Assembly: GCA_035530875.1 (NCBI GenBank) | Contig: DATKUB010000012.1 | Span: 1-64,000 of the forward strand | From: JANXYY01 sp035530875 | GTDB taxonomy: Bacteria > Actinomycetota > Actinomycetes > Nanopelagicales > Nanopelagicaceae | Direction: 5' to 3' | Length of the DNA stretch: 64,000 bases | Shown: positions 51,305 through 59,289 of the stretch, piece after piece | Numbering within the stretch: position 1 is the stretch's first letter | How the letters are laid out: each line of letters begins with the position of its first letter | Translations under genes and position numbers: made by a program | The notes under the pieces: generated by a model | What the model was told of the DNA's origin: nothing | Seen by the model: the letters and a program-made list of their open reading frames with translations, nothing else | The model's database searches: none

Positions 51305-51670
51305 ATGAGACTTTTGATCCAAATTCTCGTAGTTGAAGACGATCTGGACACGCGTCTACTGATCGAGCGCATCATCCGCGAGGATGCCCAACTTGCCATT
51401 TGCGGGCATTCAGATTCCGCTGACGACGCTATCACCCTTGCCCAACTGTTCTCGCCTGATCTTGTCATTCTGGATCACCACATTGAGGGTCAAGCAACTG
51501 GGCTGGAGATAGCGCCATTGATCAAGGCCGTCGCATCGGACACGAAGATTATATTGTTCACGTCTGAGAATGTTTTAGATGAGATAGACAGCCAGGGTGC
51601 AATAGATTCGTATCTGCCCAAGACCGATATACAAAAACTACTTCCAACTATTCAAAATTTGATGTTTTAG
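51305..51670 (+). CDS. Stand-alone response-regulator receiver
   Basis: A 121-residue receiver with EDD at residues 11-13, LVILDHHIEGQATG with phospho-Asp57, IILFTSEN (Thr/Ser switch) and YLPKTDIQK (Lys). Unlike the usual D-L/M-x-x-P loop, it has Asp-His-His-Ile-Glu-Gly. It lies 266 bp after the PAS kinase on the same strand and is convergent with mobA. It probably shuttles phosphate between the kinase and the HPt protein or acts as a sink (inference). Confidence 0.87.
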   Translation: MRLLIQILVVEDDLDTRLLIERIIREDAQLAICGHSDSADDAITLAQLFSPDLVILDHHIEGQATGLEIAPLIKAVASDTKIILFTSENVLDEIDSQGAIDSYLPKTDIQKLLPTIQNLMF

Positions 51671-52269
51671 GTTCCAGATCGCGGTCGCGCGCCTTCGGTG
51701 CTTCGTGCGTGGTCTCGAGCATCTTGAAGGTCTTTTGGCGTATCCACGTCCGACAGCATCCATGGGTCTGTTTCATTAAGCGTCTCAAAATGCAGCTCGC
51801 CGAGTAAGCGCTTAATAGATCCATTCACGACGATGCCGACACTTGATAGGGCATTTCTCACTGACTCCGTGCGATAGGCAGCACAAAGAGGTTGTAAGTT
51901 TCCAACTGAATCTATAGGGATGATGGCGTCATTCTCGGTCGGTGAATCACGTAGCAACTCCAGAAGTCGTTGACCAATATCGCCCACGAAAGGCATGTCA
52001 ACAGCTAGCAAAAGAAACTGATCGTGCGCTATTTCAGCCACTCCGGCTGTTAACGCGGCAAGCGGTCCTGCTCCAACGGGGCTTTCGCGCGTGACGATAA
52101 CATCTCGATCTGAATCCAGTAGATACTCGCCTACGACAATAACCTGGGCATCATTTGGGATCGTACGAAAGATGCGCTCCATCATGGTTACGCCATTTAT
52201 CAGCGTGGACGCTTTATCACGACCAAGTCTGCTCGCTCTACCGCCGGAAAGGACTACGACGCTGAACAT
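51667..52269 (-). CDS. mobA: Molybdenum cofactor guanylyltransferase
   Basis: A 200-residue nucleotidyltransferase: FSVVVLSGGRASRLGRDKA (GTP loop), ESPVGAGPLAALTAG, LLLAVDMPFVG (metal Asp) and LQPLCAAYR. It joins GMP to molybdopterin to form MGD. The ATG at 52269 has GAGGGAGG upstream. No Mo-enzyme gene is in this window, but DUF6457 nearby and the MoaD-like gene hint at Mo metabolism. It ends overlapping the convergent receiver gene. Confidence 0.88.
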   Translation of the reverse strand: MFSVVVLSGGRASRLGRDKASTLINGVTMMERIFRTIPNDAQVIVVGEYLLDSDRDVIVTRESPVGAGPLAALTAGVAEIAHDQFLLLAVDMPFVGDIGQRLLELLRDSPTENDAIIPIDSVGNLQPLCAAYRTESVRNALSSVGIVVNGSIKRLLGELHFETLNETDPWMLSDVDTPKDLQDARDHARSTEGARPRSGT

Positions 52270-52294
52270 GATTTGCGCCCTCCCTCTAATTTGC

Positions 52295-52314
52295 GTGAGC
52301 GGCGGTTGCCTCAC
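52295..52314 (+). repeat. REP-like hairpin repeat, copy 4
   Basis: GTGAGCGGCGGTTGCCTCAC shares the GCGGCGG-TTGCCTC core with the copies at 33485-33525. It folds as GTGA-(GC)-GGC-GGTT-GCC-TCAC. It lies at the 3' end of the PAP2 gene and covers its stop codon. Confidence 0.5.
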
Positions 52315-52886
52315 CGATCAGAAAGCAGAATTCCAGTCAGCCTGTTTCGGCGGAGCACATGCACCCACCTTGTCAGCGTCGCGCTAAAGAGAAAACTGAA
52401 TAAGCCTGCAATTAGCCCACCCTCCAAAAGGCCAACCACTACGTCCATCGGAAAATGAACGCCGACGTAAACACGGGCAAAGGCCATGACCAATGCCAAC
52501 GCCGAAGCTACTAAGCCAAGCTTTCGGGAGACGTAGAAGAGGGCGACCGTGATGGCACCACTTGCGACCGCGTGATCACTGGGAAATGACCAATCATGAG
52601 TCTTGGTGACAAGGACAAGCACATTGGGCCAGATCGTAAATGGGCGCGGGTGTTTGAAATGGCTGGAGATTGGCTGGTTAATGATGAACGAAAACACCGC
52701 CACTATCGGCGTGAGTAAAACCGCAGCCATAACTCGATCCATCTCCCGACGAGAGACCCACCAGGCAATTAGCATCAGGACTGCAAAAAGACCTATGCCA
52801 TATTCGGCATAGGCAGTAAAGAACGCATGGAGCCACGGCGTCGAACGCGCAAAATGGTTTATATCGAGGAACCAACTGTTATTCAC
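52311..52886 (-). CDS. PAP2-superfamily membrane phosphatase
   Basis: A 191-residue membrane protein with about five helices and the PAP2 motifs: KHPRPFTIWP (C1, K-x6-RP), SFPSDHAVASGAIT (C2, PSGH-like with Ser-Asp-His) and ARVYVGVHFPMDVVVGLLEG (C3, SR-x5-H-x3-D). It removes phosphate from a lipid, probably undecaprenyl diphosphate (BcrC-like) at the outer face. GTG start at 52886. Confidence 0.9.
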   Translation of the reverse strand: MNNSWFLDINHFARSTPWLHAFFTAYAEYGIGLFAVLMLIAWWVSRREMDRVMAAVLLTPIVAVFSFIINQPISSHFKHPRPFTIWPNVLVLVTKTHDWSFPSDHAVASGAITVALFYVSRKLGLVASALALVMAFARVYVGVHFPMDVVVGLLEGGLIAGLFSFLFSATLTRWVHVLRRNRLTGILLSDR

Positions 52887-52963
52887 CGGGCTACCCTACG
52901 CCGAGCGGCGTCCAAAATTTGCCGCACGGCCAATCCTCGCCAAGCCCACAGGCGCGGTTCATC

Positions 52964-53668
52964 TCAGAGGGGTGGTGTCAGAAGCCGGTCCCCGACGCTG
53001 AACTCTTGACGCCCTGATCCGTCGAGTAACCAGACCGACTTATGGCCCTTGACGGTCCACTCATACGGTCCACCGACTAGCGCAGTGTCTTCATCGATCC
53101 CCACGACGGAGATGCCCTCGGGAACGTCAGAAAAGCGCGATAGCAGTTCGGGAACTCGAGCGAAAAAGCGATCAAAATGCGGCATTACCCGAAGGTGTGG
53201 GAGCAGGCCAAGGCCCGGCGTCGGTTCTTGAAATGGCAATCGAAGCGCAGGTACCCAGCCGGTCAATGCCATCGCCCCCGCACTGCACCCGGCAAGAGCG
53301 GCTCCACCCTCCCACTCTTCGACAATCGCCGCCCACAACGCCGTTCCGCTAAGTGACTTTGCCAAGTGGCTCGGATTACCACCTGATAAATAAATGAGCC
53401 CAGCGCCGCGAATCATTTCGGCATGCGATGGATCATCAGCGCCTTCGTGATCGCGAACATGGATAGAAATCGCATCAGCGCCGAGGCGATCCGCCTGTTC
53501 TTTCCCCAAACGCACCCAATAGTCAAACGAATCATCACCTTCCAACCCCGCCGCCAAGGGAATCTGCACATACTTACCCGGGCGTCCCATAAGAAGTTCG
53601 CGCTCTATTTCCAGCATGATCGGCAGATATTCGCCGGAACCAACTAAGGCAATCGGCCCTGGTGTCAT
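52964..53668 (-). CDS. Peptidase S51-like (cyanophycinase/GATase1 fold) protein
   Basis: A 234-residue protein of the S51 type: IALVGSGEYLPIM at the N-terminus, LIYLSGGNPSHLAKSL, then ALAGCSAGAMALTG with the nucleophilic Ser, and HFDRFFARVPELL with the His. The family includes aspartyl dipeptidases and cyanophycinases; the substrate here is open. The ATG at 53668 overlaps the stop of the preceding S51-CysS fusion gene (ATGA), so the two related proteins are made together. Confidence 0.85.
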   Translation of the reverse strand: MTPGPIALVGSGEYLPIMLEIERELLMGRPGKYVQIPLAAGLEGDDSFDYWVRLGKEQADRLGADAISIHVRDHEGADDPSHAEMIRGAGLIYLSGGNPSHLAKSLSGTALWAAIVEEWEGGAALAGCSAGAMALTGWVPALRLPFQEPTPGLGLLPHLRVMPHFDRFFARVPELLSRFSDVPEGISVVGIDEDTALVGGPYEWTVKGHKSVWLLDGSGRQEFSVGDRLLTPPL

Positions 53669-54831
53669 GTCAGCTCGATCTCCCACGACGACTCCCCAGA
53701 ATCGTCGCGAATCGTAACTTTTAATTCGGTCAACCGATCGCGAATTCTGTCGGCTTCGTCCCAGCGCTTCTCGGCGCGAGCTAGTTGCCGAACTTGAATC
53801 AGCGCCTCAACAAAAGGACTAACAATTGTGCGCACATCCACGCTAGGGCTAACCGCCAATTGCCCAAGGCGCGTTATAAGTGCATGGACAATCGCACGTG
53901 TGTCGATATCGCGCTCTATCTCATCCAGGTTTAGCAGGGCACTAACAGCATCCTTAACTCGGCCAGATTCGAGCATCTCTTCGACGTGTCGCGCCTCGAC
54001 TCGGTCTGCAGCTTCAGCGGCAACATTCACGAGTCTCGTTCCGGCATGATCAGCAATCTCCCGTACCGAAACACTTTCCCCCGCCGACACCGTCCAGATT
54101 CGGCCATCCATTCGGACGCTCAGTTTTCCGCGACCGAAAACATGGGCACGTTGTTCGTCGAGATCGATTCGAACGCCCGTATGTTCGTCGACCCCAAGAA
54201 TGAATGTATCGGCGGGTAACTGCGCCTCAAGCATCGAGAGTCGGCGCTCACCCATGTAACAGAAACGAGTGTCGTGAGTGGCGCCTTCGGCATTGTCGAA
54301 GTGTGGGATCACCGCGGCCTTAAGACCAGTGACTCTGCCCAAGAGATCCATCCCTTTACGCCAGACCGGTGCTTCGCCAACTTTGTAGATTTCATACACC
54401 GGAACGGTATGAGTCCCAGCGGTTACCGCAGCCGCCGACGCAAAAATGACAACGCCTTGCTGCAGAACCTCCTCCAGCGCCGCGGACATCCCCGTTTTCT
54501 GCCAAACATCAAGAGCGTACGTGGGGCTGCCAGGGCCGGCAAAAACCCACGAGGCTCCTCGGACGGCGGCAAGTGCCTCTCCGATCGAGGCTGCAGACTC
54601 GTCGGTCGAGCGGAGTCTGGCCCTGGCCACCTTTGTGCCGACGGAATTTTGGAAATACTCTTCAATCCGACTTGAGATTTCGTCGATGTTCTCCTGAAAG
54701 CCATAGGAGGTATCTAAGTAGACCGCTATTAGGTCTCTGACCTCGGACAACTGCTCGAAAATCTTTTGGTGTGGGGTGACCATCGTGGGACTCGTCTCGC
54801 CCGAACCGAGCAAGACCAAGTTACGCGCCAT
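53665..54831 (-). CDS. S51-like domain fused to CysS-type C-terminal domain
   Basis: A 388-residue protein. Residues 1-250 form an S51-like fold: LVLLGSGETSPTMVTPH, FAGPGSPTYALDVW, FASAAAVTAGTHTVPVYE in place of the G-x-S-A-G-A nucleophile turn, and IPHFDNAEGATHDTR. From about residue 300 the chain matches the end of cysteinyl-tRNA synthetase: EALIQVRQLARAEKRWDEAD, then RIRDRLTELKVTIRDDSGES, close to the cysS product at 7425-8849. The two parts suggest binding of tRNA-Cys or a tRNA-like ligand by a hydrolase. ATG at 54831. Function unknown. Confidence 0.8.
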   Translation of the reverse strand: MARNLVLLGSGETSPTMVTPHQKIFEQLSEVRDLIAVYLDTSYGFQENIDEISSRIEEYFQNSVGTKVARARLRSTDESAASIGEALAAVRGASWVFAGPGSPTYALDVWQKTGMSAALEEVLQQGVVIFASAAAVTAGTHTVPVYEIYKVGEAPVWRKGMDLLGRVTGLKAAVIPHFDNAEGATHDTRFCYMGERRLSMLEAQLPADTFILGVDEHTGVRIDLDEQRAHVFGRGKLSVRMDGRIWTVSAGESVSVREIADHAGTRLVNVAAEAADRVEARHVEEMLESGRVKDAVSALLNLDEIERDIDTRAIVHALITRLGQLAVSPSVDVRTIVSPFVEALIQVRQLARAEKRWDEADRIRDRLTELKVTIRDDSGESSWEIELT

Positions 54832-54906
54832 AGATAGATGGTCGCACTTGAGGCGAGACTCCGCACCAGGAGCAGACCATTTGAGCGTGAAAACCGCGGT
54901 GTTCAA

Positions 54907-54924
54907 CACCATCTTGAGATGGTG
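54907..54924 (-). terminator. Hairpin at the 3' end of tRNA-Lys
   Basis: CACCATCT and AGATGGTG are perfect inverted repeats with two bases between. On the minus strand the stem begins at the last acceptor base and the CCA, then TTGAAC follows. It may end or process the tRNA transcript. No long U-run. Confidence 0.4.
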
Positions 54925-54996
54925 GGCCCCGTCGGGATCGAACCGACGACCCACGGATTAAAAGTCCGTTGCTCTACCGACTGAGCTAGAGGCCCG
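54923..54996 (-). tRNA. tRNA-Lys (anticodon TTT) with an 8-nt anticodon loop
   Basis: Acceptor GGGCCTC pairs with GGGGCCC (one G-T), D-arm GCTC...GAGC, T-arm GTCGG-TTCGATC-CCGAC, and CCA encoded at 54922-54920. The anticodon stem ACGGA/TCCGT encloses CTTTTTAA, eight bases, with five T in a row instead of the four expected for a 7-nt loop. Total 74 nt where 73 is normal. Either an unusual tRNA or a one-base homopolymer error in the assembly. Confidence 0.88.
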
Positions 54997-55750
54997 GGAT
55001 CAATCAAAAAGCCTCGACAAAAGTCATGGCAAAAGTCATGGCAAGGTCGCGTCTCTGAAAGTCCTGGGGGAAGTCTAAAGGAAATCGTCCCTTGGTCAGA
55101 CCAACCCCCCAGCCCTAACAGGTTGCCAAGGCATGGAGCAGATCGTCCGAATCCAGCGCGAAATGACCAGGATCCATCGCACCAGGACGCTCGGGTTTCG
55201 AATCCCTTCGGGCGCGCCAGTCGGGGTCGAAAGTACGCATTGCGCCCGAGTTCGCGCATGTGGGTTCAACTTTCCATGTGTTCTTCCAGTACAGGGAGAG
55301 TTTATAAACTGCTCCCAGAACCGCAGATCATCTGCAATGCGCTCCCCGATCTGAATGAGGAACAGTCTCGTGACATCCCGCCAGAATCAAACATCCACGG
55401 CAGTTTCATAACTTTCTACATTGGCGATGCTGCAATTTAAGGTTGGTGTCAACACTTGTATTAAGGCTCTCGTGTTCTAGAAAGTCCAAAACATTTCGTT
55501 GCGCGCTTGGCCAAAACACCCGAGCGGACCTGGAGCCCTTCCTAAATTGATATCTGCACTTTTTCCTCGTGCCAATCCATCACCAGCGCAATATTGGTCG
55601 GCACCTGGAATTACGCAATTCCCTGACGGTCTTCAAACAAAATGACGACGATCGCACTTGCTATCCCCCATTGGTTCATCTCATGGCGACCAAAACATTT
55701 TCCGAAAAGGAGATGCGGGCCAAGTCCAATAGAAGAGTGCTGAAACTCAA
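54997..55750. other. Gene-poor region between tRNA-Lys and fbiC
   Basis: About 750 bp. The first 25 bp upstream of the tRNA should be its promoter, overlapping a 12-bp tandem repeat. Short frames exist (55123-55440, 55683-55787) but none shows a family pattern or a good ribosome site. A segment near 55190-55225 looks a little like a tRNA T-arm but no cloverleaf fits. I see no transposase, integrase or attachment repeat. It may hold decayed sequence or a small RNA. Confidence 0.5.
55020..55043. repeat. 12-bp perfect tandem duplication upstream of tRNA-Lys
   Basis: AAAAGTCATGGC at 55020-55031 is repeated at 55032-55043. On the minus strand it lies 24-47 bp before the tRNA 5' end, where a promoter is expected. 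Confidence 0.75.
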
Positions 55751-58210
55751 TCAAACGGCTCGGAAGAGTCGTAGGTCCGTCGGCTGACTCAATTGAGAAA
55801 GTGGTGGTGAGCCGAACGAGCGGCGAACCTGTGCAACAGGTGGCTGGCGGTAGAGAGTTGTGCGCTGCTTTGAATTCCGTCCCACCGAATGAATAATCGT
55901 TTCCATCTCCTCTGGAGACAACTCCTCGCCATGCCCGGCGCCTGCGGCCCGCGATATTGACTCATTCATCAGCGTTCCACCCATATCATTTGCGCCGCTT
56001 TGGAGCGCAGCAGCTGCACCGGTTGGGCCAAGTTTCACCCACGAGGCTTGGATCCGATGGATGAGCGGGTTGAGGGCGAGTCGGCTGACTCCGTGCATCA
56101 GGATCGACTCGCGATAGGTAGGGCCGCGCCGAGCTCTACCCTTGAGATATAGCGGTGCCTCTAGGTGGACGAATGGCAGCGGAACGAACTCGGTGATGCC
56201 GCCGGTTCGCTCTTGGATACCACGCAGGACCAGCAGGTGGCGAGCCCAGGAGTCATACCCCTCGACGTGTCCGAACATGATTGTGCTAGTTGTCGGCAGT
56301 CCGACTCGGTGGGCTGTCTCGATCACTTCTACCCACTCGGCCGTGTTGAGTTTGTCTGGGCAGATGATTGCCCGAATATCGTCGTCGAGGATTTCAGCTG
56401 CCGTCCCGGGAAGGCTGCCAAGGCCTGCATCACGAAGTTGTGCGAGGTAGTCCTCCAGTTTCAGTCCGAGGGTGCGGGCCCCTTGGCTAACTTCCAGCGG
56501 CGAGAATGCGTGGACGTGCATGGTCGGCAATTCAGTTTTGATTGCACGCAGAACCTCAAGGTAGAACTCGCCAGTGAAGTCAGGGTGGATCCCACCCTGC
56601 AGACAGACCTCTGTTGCTCCGCGCGCCCAGGCCTCGTGGCTACGCCGAACGATCTCCTCCAGCGGCAGGAGGTAGGACTTGCCGCGCAGATTTTCGGCCA
56701 ATTTGCCTTTGCTGAATGCGCAGAATTGGCAGTGGTACGAGCAAACATTCGTGTAGTTAATATTTCGGTTGACAACGTAAGTGACTTCATCACCATTGAT
56801 CGCCTGCCGAAGTTCATTAGCGGCCTCGGTCACAAGACGTACTTCCCCACCTCGGGCTTGGAAGAGACGGACAATCTGCGATTCCGTCAGCGAATCACCG
56901 CCAACTGCCCGCTCAAGTATTCCAATTATGGAATCGCGTGACTTGGTCGGTACGACACCTGAGGTCAACGTAGAAAGTTCGGGTCCATCCGGCGTGATCC
57001 CGGCGAACCAGGAGTCGTCGCGAGAGAGGTTGGCACCATCAGCTAGTTCCAGCACGGCGGGCGTGACTGCTTCGTCAAGCCAAATTGTCGCGTCTTTCAC
57101 GTATTCCGGGTATGTGGTAAGCCGCGGCAGGAGCGTTAGTCCGCGAGACTCCGTTACCGATGCTAGTTGCTCTAGCTCTGGCCAGGGCGCCTCTGGGTTT
57201 ACATGGTCGAGCGTGACGGGCGAGATGCCGCCCCAGTCATCGATCCCAGCGTCAAGGAGCCGACCAAAATCCTCGGTCAGGTTAGGTGGAGCCTGGATGT
57301 GCACTTCACTGCCCAGGATCAGCCGGGCTACGGCGATCGTCCAGAGATGATCGTCAAGCGAGGGCTCTGGGTAGTCGGCCATCTTCGTTCCTGGCTTTGC
57401 CCGGAAGTTTTGGACGATCACCTCTTGGATATGGCCGTAGCGGGCGTGCAGATCAGCGATGGCGAAGAGAGCATCAATTCGCTCTTCCCGGGTTTCGCCA
57501 ATTCCGATGAGAATTCCGGTCGTAAACGGGATCGACAAGCGGCCGGCGGCTTCGATCGTGGCAAGCCGGCGCTCTGGCGATTTGTCTGGAGAGCCATAAT
57601 GCGGCTGACCCTTTTCGCCTAACCGAGGACTCGTGCTCTCAAGCATGATTCCCTGGGAGGGCGAGACCTTTCGAAGTTTTGCCAACTCTTCTTCTGTTAC
57701 CACACCTGCGTTTATATGCGGCAACAACCCAGTCTCTTTTAGGACAATGCCGGCAACTTCAGCTAGGTAAGAGATCGTCGTTTGATGGCCATATTCGGCC
57801 AGTTCATTGCGAGCTACGGCATAGCGCAATTCTGGCTTGTCGCCAAGGGTGAAAAGCGCCTCGCGGCAACCCGCAGCTACTCCTGCCCGAGCAATCTGCA
57901 ATACCTCCTCAAGATTCAGGTACGCCCGTTCGCCACGACGTGGGGGCTGGGCGAAAGTGCAGTAATGGCAGACGTCCCGACAGAGTTTCGTAAGTGGAAT
58001 GAAGACTTTGGGAGAGTAAGTAACTTGGCCGTGACCACGTAAATCTCGCAGAACTGACGCGCGGGCGAGTAGGTTCTCGAACTCGGAGCCTTCTGTAATT
58101 GGAATCAGGCCCACAGCTGTCACTAGATCGATGCCCGGGACCACCGAGTTGGCAGGTGCTAGCAGGTGGGTTGTGTGCGATGCGTTCTGTTCGGTCGTAG
58201 TAGGGGTCAT
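55751..58210 (-). CDS. fbiC: F0 synthase FbiC (CofG/CofH fusion radical SAM enzyme)
   Basis: An 819-residue enzyme that makes 7,8-didemethyl-8-hydroxy-5-deazariboflavin from tyrosine and a flavin precursor. Two radical SAM modules are visible: the CofG half with LCRDVCHYCTFAQ (C-x3-C-x2-C) near residue 80, and the CofH half with CSYHCQFCAFSKGK near residue 500. The fused form is standard in actinobacteria. The ATG at 58210 gives the usual start MTPTT; the frame is open 35 codons further up. It is divergent from npdG. Confidence 0.95.
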   Translation of the reverse strand: MTPTTTEQNASHTTHLLAPANSVVPGIDLVTAVGLIPITEGSEFENLLARASVLRDLRGHGQVTYSPKVFIPLTKLCRDVCHYCTFAQPPRRGERAYLNLEEVLQIARAGVAAGCREALFTLGDKPELRYAVARNELAEYGHQTTISYLAEVAGIVLKETGLLPHINAGVVTEEELAKLRKVSPSQGIMLESTSPRLGEKGQPHYGSPDKSPERRLATIEAAGRLSIPFTTGILIGIGETREERIDALFAIADLHARYGHIQEVIVQNFRAKPGTKMADYPEPSLDDHLWTIAVARLILGSEVHIQAPPNLTEDFGRLLDAGIDDWGGISPVTLDHVNPEAPWPELEQLASVTESRGLTLLPRLTTYPEYVKDATIWLDEAVTPAVLELADGANLSRDDSWFAGITPDGPELSTLTSGVVPTKSRDSIIGILERAVGGDSLTESQIVRLFQARGGEVRLVTEAANELRQAINGDEVTYVVNRNINYTNVCSYHCQFCAFSKGKLAENLRGKSYLLPLEEIVRRSHEAWARGATEVCLQGGIHPDFTGEFYLEVLRAIKTELPTMHVHAFSPLEVSQGARTLGLKLEDYLAQLRDAGLGSLPGTAAEILDDDIRAIICPDKLNTAEWVEVIETAHRVGLPTTSTIMFGHVEGYDSWARHLLVLRGIQERTGGITEFVPLPFVHLEAPLYLKGRARRGPTYRESILMHGVSRLALNPLIHRIQASWVKLGPTGAAAALQSGANDMGGTLMNESISRAAGAGHGEELSPEEMETIIHSVGRNSKQRTTLYRQPPVAQVRRSFGSPPLSQLSQPTDLRLFRAV

Positions 58211-58538
58211 AGGAACGGCAAACTCCTCTTTAGATCTCCGTAAGTTCGGGTGAATCGCCACAAGCCTAATGTCTTCATAATCGTCTAGCGACATTAACAA
58301 ATAGTCGCGCAACAAAGGCGCATCACACCAGCGTCACTAAATGCACTGTGACCACTCATCGTGAAATACTTTTGGTGAAATACTTTTGCTTATGCCTCAA
58401 TCGCAATTATCCAGGAGTTAGACTCTATCGTTCCTCGAAATGGCATAACTTAGACGGCGATGCGCAGACTCCGTGCGCTTTGATGTTTAGGCCATCGCAC
58501 AGATACCCTAGCCTCAACAAAACATTAGGTGGAGAAAA
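58211..58538. other. Divergent control region between fbiC and npdG
   Basis: About 330 bp with no gene. It must hold promoters for both F420 genes. The perfect 14-bp tandem repeat at 58361-58388 is its only clear structure; GGTGGAG six bases before 58539 is the npdG ribosome site. Confidence 0.6.
58361..58388. repeat. 14-bp perfect tandem duplication upstream of npdG
   Basis: GTGAAATACTTTTG at 58361-58374 is directly repeated at 58375-58388, about 150 bp before the npdG start. Confidence 0.8.
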
Positions 58539-59222
58539 ATGACCATGTTCAAGATCGCCATTCTTGGTGGGACCGGACCCCAGGGCAAGGGTCTTGGCTA
58601 CCGGTTCGCCAAAGCCGGCCACCCTGTGATTCTCGGATCCAGAACCCCCGAGAGAGCAGCGGCGGCAGCCGATGAATTAGGCGCCAGATTGCCCACCGGC
58701 TTGAACATCAGCGGTACCGATAACGCTAATGCGACCAAAGACGCGGATGTGGTAATCCTCGCAGTCCCTTTCAAGGGACACAGTGAACTGTTGATCGAAT
58801 TGCGTCCTTATTTGGAAGGCAAGATCGTGGTGAGTTGCGTAAACCCGCTTGGCTTTGACGGTCTGGGGCCCTTCGGCCTTAACGTCGAAGAAGGTAGCGC
58901 CGCCGAGCAAGCCGCGGCTCTCCTGCCGAATTCGAAAATAGTTGGCGCATTCCATCACCTCTCAGCCGTATCCCTTCTCGGCGATGCTGAACTACTTACG
59001 GATGATGACGTGCTTGTCTGTGCTGACGATCCGGATGCTCGTCAGGTTATTGTTGCCTTAGCAAGCCTGATAACTGGTAAGCCGGGCATCGCTGCAGGTG
59101 GGTTGCGGTTGGCACGCTATCTAGAACCTTTTACGGCGGTCCTTATATCAATCAATAAGCAATACAAGGCACACTCGGGAGTCTTGATCTCCGGACTACC
59201 GGACGTGGCCAAAGGACTCTGA
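58539..59222 (+). CDS. npdG: F420-dependent NADP reductase
   Basis: A 227-residue Rossmann enzyme: IAILGGTGPQGKGLGYRFAK (NADP loop), VILGSRTPERA (2'-phosphate contact), VVILAVPFKGHSELL and VGAFHHLSAVSLL. It moves hydride between NADPH and coenzyme F420. ATG at 58539 with GGTGGAG upstream. Its place between fbiC and fbiB fits supply of reduced F420. The F420 users are not in this window. Confidence 0.92.
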   Translation: MTMFKIAILGGTGPQGKGLGYRFAKAGHPVILGSRTPERAAAAADELGARLPTGLNISGTDNANATKDADVVILAVPFKGHSELLIELRPYLEGKIVVSCVNPLGFDGLGPFGLNVEEGSAAEQAAALLPNSKIVGAFHHLSAVSLLGDAELLTDDDVLVCADDPDARQVIVALASLITGKPGIAAGGLRLARYLEPFTAVLISINKQYKAHSGVLISGLPDVAKGL

Positions 59223-59289
59223 ACGCCGACACACTCGGTAGAAGACAACAAGCATTTATAGCTAGAAAATTACACACGCTGGAGAATGA

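Noticed and set aside
55185..55230. Possible second tRNA from the string GGTTTCGAATCCC
   Set aside because: No matching acceptor or anticodon arm could be paired on either strand.
54903..55259. 118-codon minus-strand frame over tRNA-Lys
   Set aside because: Its end is the familiar translation of a tRNA-Lys gene; not a protein gene.
55683..55787. 34-codon basic peptide starting MATKTFSEKEMRAK
   Set aside because: Overlaps the fbiC end, has no ribosome site or known match; too weak to call.
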